A program made the position numbers and the translations under genes. Below, piece after piece: positions 1 through 10,900 of a stretch of DNA of 64,000 nt; position 1 is the stretch's first letter, and each line of letters begins with the position of its first letter. Where the stretch lies: positions 930,001 through 994,000 of the forward strand of contig JAGTPG010000002.1 in the NCBI GenBank assembly GCA_018195615.1, given 5' to 3'. Under the pieces are notes generated by a model. That model was not told the DNA's origin. It did no database searches and saw nothing but the letters and a program-made list of their open reading frames with translations. Source of the DNA: Streptomyces tuirus. Its GTDB lineage: Bacteria; Actinomycetota; Actinomycetes; Streptomycetales; Streptomycetaceae.

Positions 1-726
1 GACGTACGCGCGGGCGTTGCAGCCGTCGTGCATGGCGTAGTCGATGAGCTTCACGTGGCGGCGTACGGAGACGCGGCGGCGGGCGGTGTCGAGGTAGGCC
101 TCGGTGGCGACCGCGTCCTGCTGGTAGCTGATCTGGTCGCCGGTGTGGGCGAGGAGTTCGACGAGGGTCGTGCCGAGGTCGGCGGGGTTGCGTTCGACCC
201 AGTCCGGGGTGGTGAGCGCGAGCCGGTCCAGGAGCAGTTTGCGGATGGTGTCGTAGTCGCGGGCCGTGTAGTCGATGACGGGCGCGGCGGGGAAGTCGGG
301 CTCGTCGTGCGGCTCGTCCTTGCAGTCGAAGGGCGTCGGGCAGTCGGGGCGGAAGGAGAACGTGGCGCTGTGGTAGCGCTGGTCGAAGCCGCGGTACGGC
401 TCGGTGCCGGGCCGCCCGTACGGGTCGGTCTCGACGAGGGAGAGCCGGTAGCGGGAGGTGTCGCCGGCCTTGTCGAGGGTGACGTAGAGCCGGTCGTCGA
501 GCTCCGGGTCCTCCTCGCGTTCGACGCTGACGTCGACGGCGGTGATGCCGGTGATGCGGCGGCCGCCGTCGATGCGGACGTTCTCGGGGCCGAGGCCGTG
601 CGGGGCCTTGCCGAGGAAGGTGACGGTGAGCAGCAGGCCGTCGTCGCCTGCCTCGACGGTGTCGACGCCGCCCAGCTGGGCGGCCCTCACCTTGCCGCGG
701 CGGGACCCGGTGGTGCCGGTGGTCAT
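1..726 (-). CDS. CIS baseplate J-like protein, N-terminal part, cut by the window edge
   Basis: The first 242 codons of a large baseplate wedge protein, read leftwards from an ATG at 726 that overlaps the stop of the gp25 gene (ATGA). The translation runs open to base 1 without a stop. It contains a beta-rich N-terminal region, then the stretch around AAPVIDYTARDYDTIRKLLL and PDWVERNPADLGTTLVELLA, which is characteristic of the putative baseplate assembly (gpJ-like) proteins of phage-tail-like particles. By family knowledge, this protein together with gp25 forms the wedges that hold the contracted sheath and trigger firing. The remaining baseplate and tail-fibre genes presumably lie beyond the left edge. 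Confidence 0.85.
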   Translation of the reverse strand, partial: MTTGTTGSRRGKVRAAQLGGVDTVEAGDDGLLLTVTFLGKAPHGLGPENVRIDGGRRITGITAVDVSVEREEDPELDDRLYVTLDKAGDTSRYRLSLVETDPYGRPGTEPYRGFDQRYHSATFSFRPDCPTPFDCKDEPHDEPDFPAAPVIDYTARDYDTIRKLLLDRLALTTPDWVERNPADLGTTLVELLAHTGDQISYQQDAVATEAYLDTARRRVSVRRHVKLIDYAMHDGCNARAYV

Positions 727-1127
727 GCGGCGGCCCTCCCTTCGAAGACGTCGTCGCGGTGGGTGCCGGTGGCGCGGACGGCGTACGACAGGTGGACGCG
801 GACGACGCCGTCCGCGCCGCCCTCGCTGACGATGTCGAGGGCCTGTACGTCGATGAGGTCGCCGAGCCAGCGCTGCAGCGCGGCCTGCACGGAGAGTTCG
901 AGCGTGCTGATCAGCTCGGGGCTGTTCGGCGCGAACACCAGGTCCAGCAGCCCGCAGCCGAAGTCGGGGCGCATCACGCGTTCGCCGGGGCTGGTGAACA
1001 GCAGCTGCTCGATCAGGTCGTGGACGTGCTCGCCGTGGGCGGCGTGCGCGGTGCGTCCCCGGCGGTCGGCGCGGAAGGGGAACGCGATGTCGGAACGGGG
1101 CCTGGTGGCCCGGCTGTCAGGGCTCAT
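723..1127 (-). CDS. GPW/gp25-like baseplate wedge protein of the CIS
   Basis: A 134-aa protein. The segment IAFPFRADRRGRTAHAAHGE followed by IEQLLFTSPGERVMRPDFGC and the LLDLVFAPNS stretch is the hallmark of the gp25/lysozyme-like baseplate family found in T4, T6SS (TssE) and eCIS particles. It would connect the sheath to the baseplate. The start at 1127 is fixed by the ATGA overlap with the upstream PAAR gene, and the stop overlaps the start of the J-like gene. Longer frames reaching up to 1811 are antisense or off-frame shadows of the spike gene. Confidence 0.9.
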   Translation of the reverse strand: MSPDSRATRPRSDIAFPFRADRRGRTAHAAHGEHVHDLIEQLLFTSPGERVMRPDFGCGLLDLVFAPNSPELISTLELSVQAALQRWLGDLIDVQALDIVSEGGADGVVRVHLSYAVRATGTHRDDVFEGRAAA

Positions 1128-1459
1128 CGGACGGTGACCTTTCGCTGCGCGGCCTGGACGACGGGCGGCCCCTGCGGGACGAAGGCCGCGCTGAAGCACT
1201 GGGCCGCGGAGGTGTCGAGCAGCACGGGCGCGCCGTCGACGGTGATGCCGGTGCTGTCGGCCGTCCAGCGGACCGTGACGCACGGCGAGGGCACCCGGTC
1301 GACGGTGTGCGGGCAGCCGGTGACCACGTAGCTGTGCGCGGCCGTCGCGACGGCGGCACCCGCGACGCGCGTGCCGCCGGCGGGCGGTGTGGCGGCGGTG
1401 ACGCGGCCGCCGTGCGGGCAGCCGATCACGGTGCCCGCGTCGAGCAGATTCCCGGACAA
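1124..1459 (-). CDS. PAAR-like spike tip protein of the CIS
   Basis: A 111-aa protein beginning MSGNLLDAGTVIGCPHGG with a second CPH motif near residue 49. The glycine- and cysteine/histidine-containing pattern and the position directly after the VgrG/gpV-like spike gene match the PAAR-like proteins that sharpen the spike of contractile injection systems, usually coordinating a metal ion at the tip. It is 15 bases downstream of the spike gene and overlaps the gp25 gene by ATGA. The assignment is by pattern and position; small proteins of this class diverge widely. Confidence 0.75.
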   Translation of the reverse strand: MSGNLLDAGTVIGCPHGGRVTAATPPAGGTRVAGAAVATAAHSYVVTGCPHTVDRVPSPCVTVRWTADSTGITVDGAPVLLDTSAAQCFSAAFVPQGPPVVQAAQRKVTVR

Positions 1460-1474
1460 GTTCTCTTCCCCCGT

Positions 1475-2011
1475 CTATCGCTTGGAGAGCACGGTCAACT
1501 GGCCCTCGTTGATCGTCACTTCGCGTCCGCGGAGCACCACTTCGGCGCCCGCGCCGGTCGCGATGACCACGGCTTCCTCGGTGATGCGGATGTAGGCGCC
1601 GCCCTGTGCCTGGAGGAGGATCCCCTGCTGGGCGCCGGGCGTGTCGTTCATGACGAGCTTGTGCGCCCCCGGCGTCTGCACGACGACCGGCTTGTTCGGC
1701 GCGTTGGCCTGGAGTTCGCGGCGGGCGTCGGGCGGCAGCTCGTCGGCGGCGCCGTACCAGCAGCCCGTCCACACCGGGAAGCTGGGGTCCCCCTGCTCGA
1801 ACTCCACCCACACGCCCGCGCCCGGCGGCGGCACCACGAACTGACCCGACTCGGGCCCGGTGAACGGCAGGCAGGGCAGCGCCCAGGTCGACGGCTCGTC
1901 GCCGAGCACGTCCGGGACCTCGACGGTGACGCGGCCGATGCGCAGCGGGTCGTTGTTGTCGACGACCCGGCCGCGGAACTTGCCGAGGTAGCGATTGCTG
2001 GGTGCCGCCAT
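1475..2011 (-). CDS. CIS spike protein, gpV/VgrG-type OB-fold baseplate protein
   Basis: A 178-aa protein. Residues 5-95 form the OB-fold of the gp5/gpV/VgrG family: the start YLGKFRGRVVDNNDPLRIGR, then PGAGVWVEFEQGDPSFPVWTGCW are classic. The C-terminal part (about 110-178) consists of short beta repeats (GQQGILLQAQGGAYIRITEE-like) suited to a beta-helix needle. It trimerises in known systems to form the central spike that carries the PAAR tip. It lies 40 bases downstream of the hub gene. Confidence 0.9.
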   Translation of the reverse strand: MAAPSNRYLGKFRGRVVDNNDPLRIGRVTVEVPDVLGDEPSTWALPCLPFTGPESGQFVVPPPGAGVWVEFEQGDPSFPVWTGCWYGAADELPPDARRELQANAPNKPVVVQTPGAHKLVMNDTPGAQQGILLQAQGGAYIRITEEAVVIATGAGAEVVLRGREVTINEGQLTVLSKR

Positions 2012-2051
2012 GGTGGAGGTGCTCCTGGTCGGTGTCGTGGGTGCGTGCGGG

Positions 2052-3191
2052 TCACGGCCGGACGTGGTCGCTGCGGGCTTCGAGGCCCTCGCGGGAGAGG
2101 GTGAAGTTCTGCTGGTACGAGCCCGGACGCAGGTTGTGGGTCACGGACTTCACGTAGTAGTCGCCGTCGTAGGCCCGGCCGGCGCCGCGTACGCCGACGA
2201 GCTGACGCGGCTGGAGGATGTAGCCGTGCCGGTTGACGTCGAGGGAGCCGGAGCCGGAGACGACGTCGGCGGAGACGGCCGCTCGGGCGAGCAGTTCGGC
2301 CTCGGCCTGTTCGCGCTGCTGCTTGGCGGTGCCGGACAGCGTCTTGCGCTTGAGGGCCGGGGTGGGGCGCCGGCCGAGGGGCGGCCGCAGCGGGCTGATC
2401 GGCGGTTGCGGGAGCAGGGTGGACTGCCGGGTGCCGGGGTCCTGCCAGCGGGCCTGCGGCTCCTCCCTCGCCGTCCCGTCGTAGGCGAACGTCATCTGGT
2501 CGACGGTGGAGTGGGCGTCCATGTTGACGTTGAGGGCGTGCTGGCGGATGCCGAGCCGTACCTCGGGGCCCCACCGTGCGGACGACCGGCCCGGGTTGGG
2601 CCCAGGTTCCAGGTAGAAGGTGTATCCGTTGGCGCGGGCGAGATCGCTGACGTAACTCAGGTCGGTGCCGGTCTGGTAGTGCACGCGCAGGTCCTGATGC
2701 GGGGGCTGGGCGACCTTCTCGGTGTAGACGTCGGGCCGGATGCCGTAGTCGGAATAGCGGCGCAGGATGGCGAGCACGCGCTCGGAGGGCGGAAGGTTCG
2801 GGTACCGGGCGGTGCGTTCCTCCAGGTCCATGAGCAGGGTCAGGTCCTCGCCGGTGACGGTGAGGGTGGAGTGGCCGGGGCGGTTGCTGGCGCCGACCTC
2901 CTGACGCACGACCAGCCCGTCGAAGAGCACGCTGGACGTGCCCCGCACGTTGACGGTGACGATGAGCCGGGTCTTCGGGTCGAAGAACCCTTCGGGCAGC
3001 AGCCGACGGCTGATGATCCCGTTCTTGGTGAGGTCGAAGGCGAGCTGGAACCCGCTGCGCTCACCGGCGGTGGCGGTGATCTGGGCGGAGAGCAGGGCCT
3101 GGGTGACCTCGGCGGGCACGGGGCGGGCGAGCTTGGGCCCCATGAGGAGGGTGATGTGGACGGGGCCCTGCCCCACGGGCAGGTCAAACAC
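2052..3191 (-). CDS. CIS hub protein, phage late control gene D (gp27)-like
   Basis: A 379-aa protein similar to phage gpD/gp27 hub proteins. Markers are the tube-like N-terminal half with LLSAQITATAGERSGFQLAF, the central VLAILRRYSDYGIRPDVYTE stretch, and the final DGDYYVKSVTHNLRPGSYQQ-type motif shared by late-control-D proteins. It would form the trimeric hub that joins spike and tube. The ATG at 3191 overlaps the end of the LysM gene by 8 bases. A proline/arginine-rich insert around residues 250-280 looks like a flexible loop. Confidence 0.88.
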   Translation of the reverse strand: MFDLPVGQGPVHITLLMGPKLARPVPAEVTQALLSAQITATAGERSGFQLAFDLTKNGIISRRLLPEGFFDPKTRLIVTVNVRGTSSVLFDGLVVRQEVGASNRPGHSTLTVTGEDLTLLMDLEERTARYPNLPPSERVLAILRRYSDYGIRPDVYTEKVAQPPHQDLRVHYQTGTDLSYVSDLARANGYTFYLEPGPNPGRSSARWGPEVRLGIRQHALNVNMDAHSTVDQMTFAYDGTAREEPQARWQDPGTRQSTLLPQPPISPLRPPLGRRPTPALKRKTLSGTAKQQREQAEAELLARAAVSADVVSGSGSLDVNRHGYILQPRQLVGVRGAGRAYDGDYYVKSVTHNLRPGSYQQNFTLSREGLEARSDHVRP

Positions 3192-3555
3192 GCCGGTCTC
3201 CCCCGGTGAAGCCGCCGCCCAGGGGGATGTCGATGACGCGTCCGGCCTCGTCCGTCAACTCCCGTGGGTCCAGTACGGGGTTGGCGTCGGCGATCTGCCA
3301 CCACTGGCCGGGGTCGCCGAAGTACCGCTGCGCGAGCAGGTCCGGCCGCTCGCCGGCACCGACGGTGTGGGGCTGGTTCTCGTCACCGCTGTCGTCGAGG
3401 GGCGGCAGCAGCCGGCGCTTGGTGTACCGCACTTCGGTCCCGTCGGGGCGACGGTGGACGCCGATCTCGGCGTCGTGGTAGCGACTGGTGCGGGGATACG
3501 GATGGGCGCCGGGGATGGCGTCCAGGGCGCTCTCGTACGGTTCGATGTCGGCCAT
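3184..3555 (-). CDS. LysM-domain CIS baseplate protein
   Basis: A 123-aa protein whose C-terminal half carries a LysM-like segment (GERPDLLAQRYFGDPGQWWQ, then IADANPVLDP). In phage-tail-like clusters this compact gene sits between the tube adaptor and the hub. Its LysM domain is thought to reinforce the baseplate cage rather than bind peptidoglycan from outside. The final residues overlap the hub start, which suggests translational coupling. It starts 9 bases after the adaptor stop. Confidence 0.8.
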   Translation of the reverse strand: MADIEPYESALDAIPGAHPYPRTSRYHDAEIGVHRRPDGTEVRYTKRRLLPPLDDSGDENQPHTVGAGERPDLLAQRYFGDPGQWWQIADANPVLDPRELTDEAGRVIDIPLGGGFTGGDRRV

Positions 3556-3563
3556 GGTGTGGC

Positions 3564-4271
3564 TCAGCCCCTCCTGATCGCCGCGCTCGCCGCTGCCCCG
3601 CCGCCGATGCCGCCGGTGAGCCCGAGCGCGCCGAGACTCCCGCCCCGTGCGGCTGCGGCCAGTCGCTCCTTCTGGGCGAGGTGCGCCATGTACAGGTCGG
3701 CGCCGCGGTGCCCGGCGGGCAGATCACTGACGGTGAGGATCTTCATGCCGATGCTGAGCGAGGCGCGGATGGGATTGAGGTGCACGTCGAACGCGGACTC
3801 GTTGACGGACAACTCGGTGAGCCGCACGGGCATGACTCGCTTGCTCCCCCAGGTGAACAGGGTCAGCGGCATCTCGATCGGGCTGATCTCGATGGCCCCC
3901 TTCTGCGACAGCCGGCCGGCGGCGCGCAGTTGCGCGGTGGTCGGCTGCACGAGCATCTCCAGCGTGGCCAGCTGGGGATGGATCCCGTCGGGCGCGGCGA
4001 TCTCGAACTGGTCGGTCGCGTCGATCTCGGCGGTGAATTTCCAGGTCTCCTGCGCGGGGCCTTTGAGCCGCAACGCCTCGTTCCTGTCACCACTCCCGGT
4101 GCCCCCGCCTCCGGCGTCCTGGCTGTCGCCTGCCGACTGGGGGCTCACACTGCGTTCCAGGGTGTCCGGATTGAACTGCAGCACGATGACGCGCCTGGGG
4201 GTTCCGGTGTCGGGATCGACGACGACGACGCCGGAGCGAATCGGCTTGGGGATGTCGGCGTAGCGGGTCAC
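3564..4271 (-). CDS. CIS tube-initiator/adaptor protein (CIS_tube N-terminal family)
   Basis: A 235-aa protein with the family signature VIVLQFNPDTLERSVSPQ near residue 30, followed by KGPAQETWKFTAEIDATDQF and a segment of strands ending in RASLSIGMKILTVSDLP. These features match the CIS tube-protein N-terminal family, which extends the tube onto the hub. The glycine/serine-rich insert after residue 45 and the glycine/alanine-rich tail after 205 look disordered. The ATG overlaps the stop of the putative immunity gene (ATGA), so the structural and effector genes are co-translated. Confidence 0.85.
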   Translation of the reverse strand: MTRYADIPKPIRSGVVVVDPDTGTPRRVIVLQFNPDTLERSVSPQSAGDSQDAGGGGTGSGDRNEALRLKGPAQETWKFTAEIDATDQFEIAAPDGIHPQLATLEMLVQPTTAQLRAAGRLSQKGAIEISPIEMPLTLFTWGSKRVMPVRLTELSVNESAFDVHLNPIRASLSIGMKILTVSDLPAGHRGADLYMAHLAQKERLAAAARGGSLGALGLTGGIGGGAAASAAIRRG

Positions 4272-4960
4272 AGGCGGGCCTCCAGACGGGCCCGGAGGTC
4301 GGAGTAGTCCTGGCCGGGGAAGAGCTCCGGGAAGACGTCCAGCATGGTGCGCAGATCGTCCGCGACGCTCCCGAGACCGCTCTCCCCCAGATCGACGTCG
4401 GCGTACAGGTACTGCCAGCCGAACGTGCCCTTGGTGACGAGAAGCGCGTCCAGGTACTGGGCGTAGTCGACGTCCAGTCGAACGGCGCCGTCGGAGCTGT
4501 CGTAGTACCAGATCTCGGGTGAGATGGTCTCGGTCACCTCGGACGGGATCCGCAGGGCCGCGAGTGTGCCCGCTCCGGTCCTCGGCTGTTCGTCGAACAC
4601 TCGCAGCTCCGCGTAGAGCGCTCGCACGTCAGCGGGCAGATCGTCGTGAATGAGTGTCTCGCCGGTGGCGAACAGTGCGGCGGGAAGGTGACGCAGCGAG
4701 AACTCTCCGCTCAGGGCCGAAGCGCCCTTCGTGAGCGTCCAGTGGGCCGAGATCCCGTCGAACCGCAGGAACGCCCGCTGGAGTTCCGGTGCGAAGCGCA
4801 CACCCTGCCACTCCTCGATGAGGGCGAAGGCCTCCGGCGCCTCTCCCGTGAGTTCCTCGATCTCCCCTCTCTCCTCGTAACGGACGTCCACCCCGTCGGT
4901 GTCCTGAAGTTCGTCCAGGAGCCGGAGGTACCTGAGTTCCTGTTCCGTGTAGCGCGCCAT
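4268..4960 (-). CDS. Putative SUKH-like immunity protein next to the CIS effector
   Basis: A 230-aa acidic, cytosolic-looking protein with no signal peptide or membrane segment. The part around residues 40-95 (EAFALIEEWQGVRFAPELQR, then AFLRFDGISAHWTL) resembles the SMI1/KNR4 (SUKH) fold, in which an acidic/proline-poor loop precedes a short RAFL helix and a glycine turn. SUKH proteins are classical immunity partners of nuclease toxins in polymorphic toxin systems. It lies 13 bases downstream of the giant DUF4157 protein, whose C-terminal domain looks nuclease-like. Family membership is a pattern-level judgement; it could instead be an unrelated CIS accessory protein. Confidence 0.45.
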   Translation of the reverse strand: MARYTEQELRYLRLLDELQDTDGVDVRYEERGEIEELTGEAPEAFALIEEWQGVRFAPELQRAFLRFDGISAHWTLTKGASALSGEFSLRHLPAALFATGETLIHDDLPADVRALYAELRVFDEQPRTGAGTLAALRIPSEVTETISPEIWYYDSSDGAVRLDVDYAQYLDALLVTKGTFGWQYLYADVDLGESGLGSVADDLRTMLDVFPELFPGQDYSDLRARLEARL

Positions 4961-4973
4961 GGTCCCTTGATTC

Positions 4974-7900
4974 CTAAGTGAAGCGAATGTCGTTCTTCTT
5001 GGCGACGACGGCCTTGAGCTCGCTGTCGAAGTTCCTGAGCTTGCCGGGCGACGTGGCGTTCAGGCGCGTCTTGTACGCCTTCATCCGCACGATCAGCTGG
5101 TAGATGTCGCGGAAGGGCGACTGGTCACGCAGTGCCTGGGCGAAGGCCCGGCTGACGCCGAACTTGGTCCTGATGGAGTCGGGACCCTTTCCATTGATGT
5201 CGAACCTGGAATCAAGGGCGTTCGGACGCTGGATGTTGTCACGGGTGTAGGCGCCCTCGGCCGGCTGCTTCCGCCACGTATTACCGGCGGGGGCGTACGT
5301 GCCCCAGGCCATGGAGATCTTCTTGGGGAAGTACTCGTCCGCGCCACTGTAGAAACCGACGTCGTAGTTGTACCAAATCATGGAGATCTTGGGGTCCTTG
5401 GTGATCGCCTTGTAGGCGGGCAATTCGACTCGGTAGGCGAATCGGCTGTTCACCGCGGTGCCAGGAGCGGGAACGAGGTTCGAGCCCGTGGCTTTCCCTC
5501 CGAACTTCTCCGTGAAGAGGTGCATGCGCACCCAGGCCGTGTCCTTCCTCAAGTTCGCGGGCACCAGGTCCCAGCCGAGCGGGATCTTGGGATTGCCGCG
5601 CGGTTTCTCGCCCTTGTGGCTCTTGATGGTCTTGTTGATGCCGGTGGCCTGGAACCCGTGCCCGCGTACACCGTCGGTGTAGGGCGGCAGGACCATGGGG
5701 AGGAGCGGGGGCCTGCTCGGGTCGATCTCGCGCAGTTCCAGCAAACGGGCGAGCCGGGTCAGCGCACCGCGCAGTGCCTGGTACTGGAGCTCCCCGGTGC
5801 GGGTGGTGGTGCCTCGGGGTGGCAGCCTGCGCTTGACCTGCTCGGCCCGGACGTGCTGGGCGCGTGCGGAGCGGATGGCCTCCACCTGGCGAGTATGGCG
5901 GTCGGGGTACTCCGTGAGCTGATCGGCCTCGGCCTGCCATGCGTCGAGGTAGTCGGTGACGGGGTCGGTCTGGCTCCGCACCACCATCTGGGCAGCGGGG
6001 CCCCGTCCTCGGAACATCAGGGTGTGCGACTCGCCGTCAAGGTTGCGGAAGTACACCCTGGGCATGTTCTGCTCCCAGGTGGTCTCCTCCGGCTTGCGAT
6101 CGTCGCGATGCCGCCGGTCGCGGTCACGGCTGCGGTCCCTGGTCCGGTCCTCGGACCGGTCGTTCCGGCGTCGCCACTGGTCCCGCAGCCTCCGCAGCCG
6201 GTCGTTCAGGCGGTTGCCCAGGGTGCGGCGGGCCTTGCCGTGGAGCCTGCGGCCTGCCCGGCGGGCCCGGTCGACCGCCGACTTGATGGTCTGGCGGGCG
6301 CGACGGAGTGGCCGGCGGCGGGGGCGGTCGCCGGGGCGGCGGTCCTTGTCGGTTTCGGGGCGTCGGTCCTCGTCGCGCCGGCGGTCCTCGTCGCGCCGGC
6401 GGTCCTCGTCGCGGCGGCGGTCCTCGTCGCGGCGGCGGTCGGGCCTGCGGTCGCCGTCCCGTCGGCGGTCGTCGTCCTTGCGGCGCTCGTCAGGTCGTGT
6501 GTCCTTGGGATCGCGTTCGCGGTCGCGATCGTTCGTGTCGGGGCGGCGACGGTCGAGGCGGAGCGTGTCGCGGGCCGGGCCGCGGCGCGTGGGGGCGTCG
6601 GTCCTGTCGTCGTCCTTCACCCGGCGCTCCGCGTCCCGCATGCGGCGCCGAGCCGTGTTGACATCGCGGCCCTCGTCGCGGCGTTCGTCGTCGTCGCGGC
6701 GCTTCTTCGGGCGGGTGGTGTGCGCGGGGCGTCGCCTCTTCTCCGGAGTCGAGCGCTTGCCGGGGCGGGGCTTCGACGGTGGTCGGGAGGTCTTGTCCGG
6801 GGACGGCTTGCGCGGGGGCGACGGGCGGGGGCCGGACCGGTCGTCCGTGCGGTCCGCCGGGCGGTCGAGGGCGGGCGTGCGGTCGTCGGTCGGGGCCGGG
6901 CGTCCGTCCCCCGGCCTGGCCGGGGCGTCCGGCGGGGGCGGGCCGTCCGAGGGGCTCGGCTTGTGCTTCTTCGTGCGGAGGTTCTTGAGCATGTCGCCGA
7001 GGCGTTCGGCCACCCTGCCCATGAAGCGGCTGACTCCCTCGATGAGGAACTGGTAGATCAGTTCCAGCAGCGCCACGACGCCCGCGGCGACCGCCTTGGC
7101 GAACGGCAGGGCGCCGTTGCCGCTCTTGACCGCCTTCAGGAAGTCCATGAACAGGCCGAAGGCGGCGAGGATTTCACTGAGGGCGCCCCACGCGGTCTGG
7201 AGGGCGTCGATGACGGCCATGACCCAGCCGGCGCCGGGGATGAGCTTGGCGACGACCTTCTCGACGACCATCACGCCGATGATGACGGGGAGTTGGGGCA
7301 GCGCCTCGTCCCAGGCCATCTGCGCCATCTGCTCGACGGTGACTCCCCGGAGATCAGTTCCTGGAAGTCCTCCATCGGGATGCCGATGATCTCCTGGACC
7401 TTCTGGTTGAACCAGGCCCGGACCGCGGTCTTGATCTCCTGGAAGAGGTGTTCCCTGGCGCCCGTCTCCGCGGCGGCCCCGGCCTTGCTGATCCAGTCGC
7501 CCGGGTCGGAGACGATGTCGTTGAAGATCGCCGCCCACTCGCCGAGCGCGGCGACGGCTGCGGCACCGAACTCCAGCGCGCCTACGGTGACCGACTCGGC
7601 GATGTCGACCGCCGCCAGCAGACCGCCCTCCAGGGCGTCGAGCCCGGCCAGGAGCGCACCGCACAGGCCGTCGAGGAGCTTGCCGGCGACCTCCTTCAGC
7701 GCGTCCGCCACCTCGTTGACCTTCTGCACGGCCCAGTCGCGCGCGCCGTCGATGGTGTTGCGCCACTTGTCGCGCATCGCCGGGTAGTCGGCGAGGAGTT
7801 CGTCACCGAGGGCGATCAGCGCGTCGGCGAAGGTGTTGATCTGGTCGATGACCCAGTTGCGGGCGTCGTCGATGAGCTTGAAGACCTGCTGCTTGAACTT

Positions 7901-10900
7901 GTCGATGAGGTCGGTGACGACCTGGCGGGCCTTCTCGAAGACGCTCTTGATGGCGTTCTTGAGGTTCTCGAAGAACTCCTTGAGCTTCTCGATGGCCTCT
8001 TCGAGCCAGTTGTCGGCGTCGTCCTTGCCGTCCTCCTGCTTCTTCTCCGCTTCCTTCTCGGCGTTGGTCTGCTCGTCGTCGATCTTCTTGTTGTCGTCCT
8101 CGGTCCGCTTGTCGACGTCCTTGTCGGTGTCCTCCTCCTTCTTCTTGATGTCCTCGCGGACCTGGTCGTACTTCTTGCCCTTCTTGCCGTCGATCTCCGC
8201 GACCTTGTCGTCCTGCTCCTTGCGCCACCGGTCGCGTGAGTCGGCGATGTCGGAACGGCCCTTGTCGCGGGCGTCGGACTGCTTCTTGCCGCTGGCCGTG
8301 ACCTCCTTCTGGAGGTCCTGGTCGTGCTGCCTGCGGTCGTCCGCGGCCTTCTTGTCCTTGGCCTGACGCTCCTGCCCCATCTTCTGCCGGCCCTGGGAGA
8401 AGCCCGCCTGGATCTGCGGCCCCCTGTCGTGCTCGGCCACGGCGGAGGCGGACTCGATGGGTACGCCGGCGCCGGACACCGACCGTGCGCCCGAGGCCTT
8501 CGCGCCCTTCTTCCCGCCGGCCACCTTGCCGGTGAGGGTCTCCTTGGGCACGTCGGGGTAGATCTGGTCCTCGCCCATCGGGCGGGCCGCGTCCTCACGT
8601 CCCGACTGGTGCAGTTCGTCGCGGCGTTCGTCGAGCTTCCGGCCCTGCTCGTCCGTGCGCCGCGGGTCCGAGTCGTTCTCCAGCGGGAGCCTCGGGGCGT
8701 CGCCCACCCGGGCGTTGCGCAGCCCCTCGTCCTTGGTCGGCAGTCCCAGGATGGAGTCGATCAGGTCGTCGAGCGGCAGGATCTCCTTCAGCAGCTTGCC
8801 GAACAGCTGGGCGCCGATGGTGACGGCGATGTCCCACCAGCTCGGCTCCGGCACGTTCGCGCCCGGTACGTCGCCTTCCGGCTTCTGTTCGCCGGTGATC
8901 TCGGGCGTCTTGCCCTGAGCCGCCTGCGTACGGGCGACCTTGGCGTTGGTGTAGGTGCCGGGGGCCGCCGCCCGCGGGCCGCCGGGGACCGTGCGCGGGG
9001 AGCCGGAGGGCCGCTGCGTCTTCGGAGGTGCCTTGCGCAGGGCCGTGCGTTCCTTGTCGACGGAGCGGCCGACGGCGCTGTCGACGCCCTTGAGCGTTTC
9101 CAGGGCCTGGTGCGGCTTGAGCCCGGCGGCCGTGGACAGGCCGGACTCGGGAGTGGCGTTGGAGACGTCCGGTGGCGGGGCCTGCTTCTTGGCCTTCGCG
9201 CCGCCGGTCGCGGCGCGGCCACCGCCGCCGGGGCGGCCGCCGGATCGGACGGGGGCGGGGGCCGGGGCCTTGCGGCTGCCGCCTGCGGCGCCGCCACCGC
9301 CCCCGCCGCCTCGGCGTGACGCGGTCCTCGCGGCCTGTCGTGCCGACTGGCGCTTGCTGCCGCTGCCCGTCGGGCGGGAGCGGGAGGCCGGCGATCCCGT
9401 GGGCGCCGGGGACTCGGCGGCCTTGGGGGTGTTGGTCTTCGGTTGCGGCCCCGCGGCCATCGGGGAAGGACCGTTGCCCGGTGCCAGCTTCGGTGCGTTC
9501 GCGGGTCCCGGGGTGGAGACCTTCTCCGGGCCGGTCTCGGGAGCGGGAGTGGTGGCCGGGCCCTTGCCTTCGGTGACGTCCTGGTCGCCCGGGGACGTCT
9601 CGGGGGCGGGAGTGGTGCTTCCCTGGCCCTCGGCGGTGTCGCGCCGCCCGGCCGACGCGCCTTCGGGCCTGCCGGCTTGCCTGTCCCTGCCCTTCTCGCC
9701 CGTCTCAGCTCCGGAGTCCGCCTGCTTCTCCTGCCCGCCGCTACGGTCGGGAGCACCGGCTTCCGGTTTCCGGGCAGGCTGGTCCTGGCTCGCGCCGCCC
9801 GTCGCGGTGCCGCTGCCCGACGGTGCTCCGGCGCCCTGCGTACGGGCGTCCTCTTCCGCCTTGGCCAACTGGTCGGGCGCGGCCGTCTCACGGGGCTCCG
9901 CCGCGGGCCCGCTCGCGGCGGCGTCCGAGGCCCGGGCCTCGTCGTCGCGCCGCGCGGCCTCCGCGTCCTCCTTGCGTTCCTCCCACTGCTTCCGGTCCCG
10001 GTCCACTCCGGCGGCGTCCGCCACCGACGCCGCGTCCGGAGACGTCGTACCGAGGGATCCCGCGCTCCCGGGCGGCTCGGTCTGCTGCCCCTCGGTCGTA
10101 CCGCTCAGGAGTTCCGCGAAGGACTCGCCGCCGCTCTCCTCCTCGGCGCGCGCCCCGGCCTCCCGGCTCGTGCCGGACTCGCTCTCCGGCCATGCGGAGT
10201 CCGGCGCCCCCGCGCCGGCCGCGGCGAAGGACAGACTGGGCAGCGGGGCCGTGCCCTTGCGCCGTTCCTCGACGAGGCTCGGGTTCCTCACCGCGTCCGT
10301 GTATCCGACGAGGTCGGCGTCGGGCAGCGGCTCCTGGCCGGACCCGGCAGCCGCGTCGTCCCCCGCCTCGCGCTCCGTGTCGTCCTGGGCGGGCTCCGTG
10401 TCCAGCCCCAACGGCTCGTCGTCGGCGTCCTGTTCGTTCTCCGGGTCGCCCGGCGTGCGGGCCGTGCCCGCGTCACCGCCGGTACGGGACTTCTCGCCGG
10501 GCTCGGCGCCGCTGCGGTCGGCCGTGCCGGGGGCCGCGGCCTGCCGGCCGGCCACCCGGCCGCGGCCGTCGTCCTCCCGCTGCTCCGCCTCGACGGCCTG
10601 CTTCTCGGGCTCCTGGGGCGCCTCGTCCCCGCTGTCCGCGTCCTCCCCGGAGTCGCGGTCGTCCTGCTTGTCCTGCTCCCGTTGGTCCCGCTCGGTGTCC
10701 GACGCGTCCTTGCGTTCGTCCTCGGCGTCCTTCCGGTCGTCCCGGCCGGAGGCGTCCTTCTCCTCGTGCTGGTCCTGTGACCGCTCCTGCTCGTCCCCCG
10801 CGCCCTCCTGCTGCCGCGCGGCCGAGCCCGCGCCGCCCTGGGCGTTCTCCTGGCCGGCGCCGCCGGAGGCCCCTCCGGCCTGGTCCCCCGCGTCTTCTTC

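Noticed and set aside
6364..6435. CRISPR-like array
   Set aside because: The units are directly adjacent with no spacers and are in frame within a coding region.
7271..7766. A programmed frameshift or two separate genes for the giant CIS protein
   Set aside because: There is no slippery heptamer or stop-proximal structure that stands out, and many genes in the window show the same kind of one-base loss, so a sequencing undercall is more likely.
5520..7787. Long plus-strand open frames opposite the giant CIS protein, up to 755 codons
   Set aside because: They are antisense shadows produced by high G+C; composition is Ala/Val/Gly/Arg-biased without domains, and the minus-strand frame carries clear motifs.
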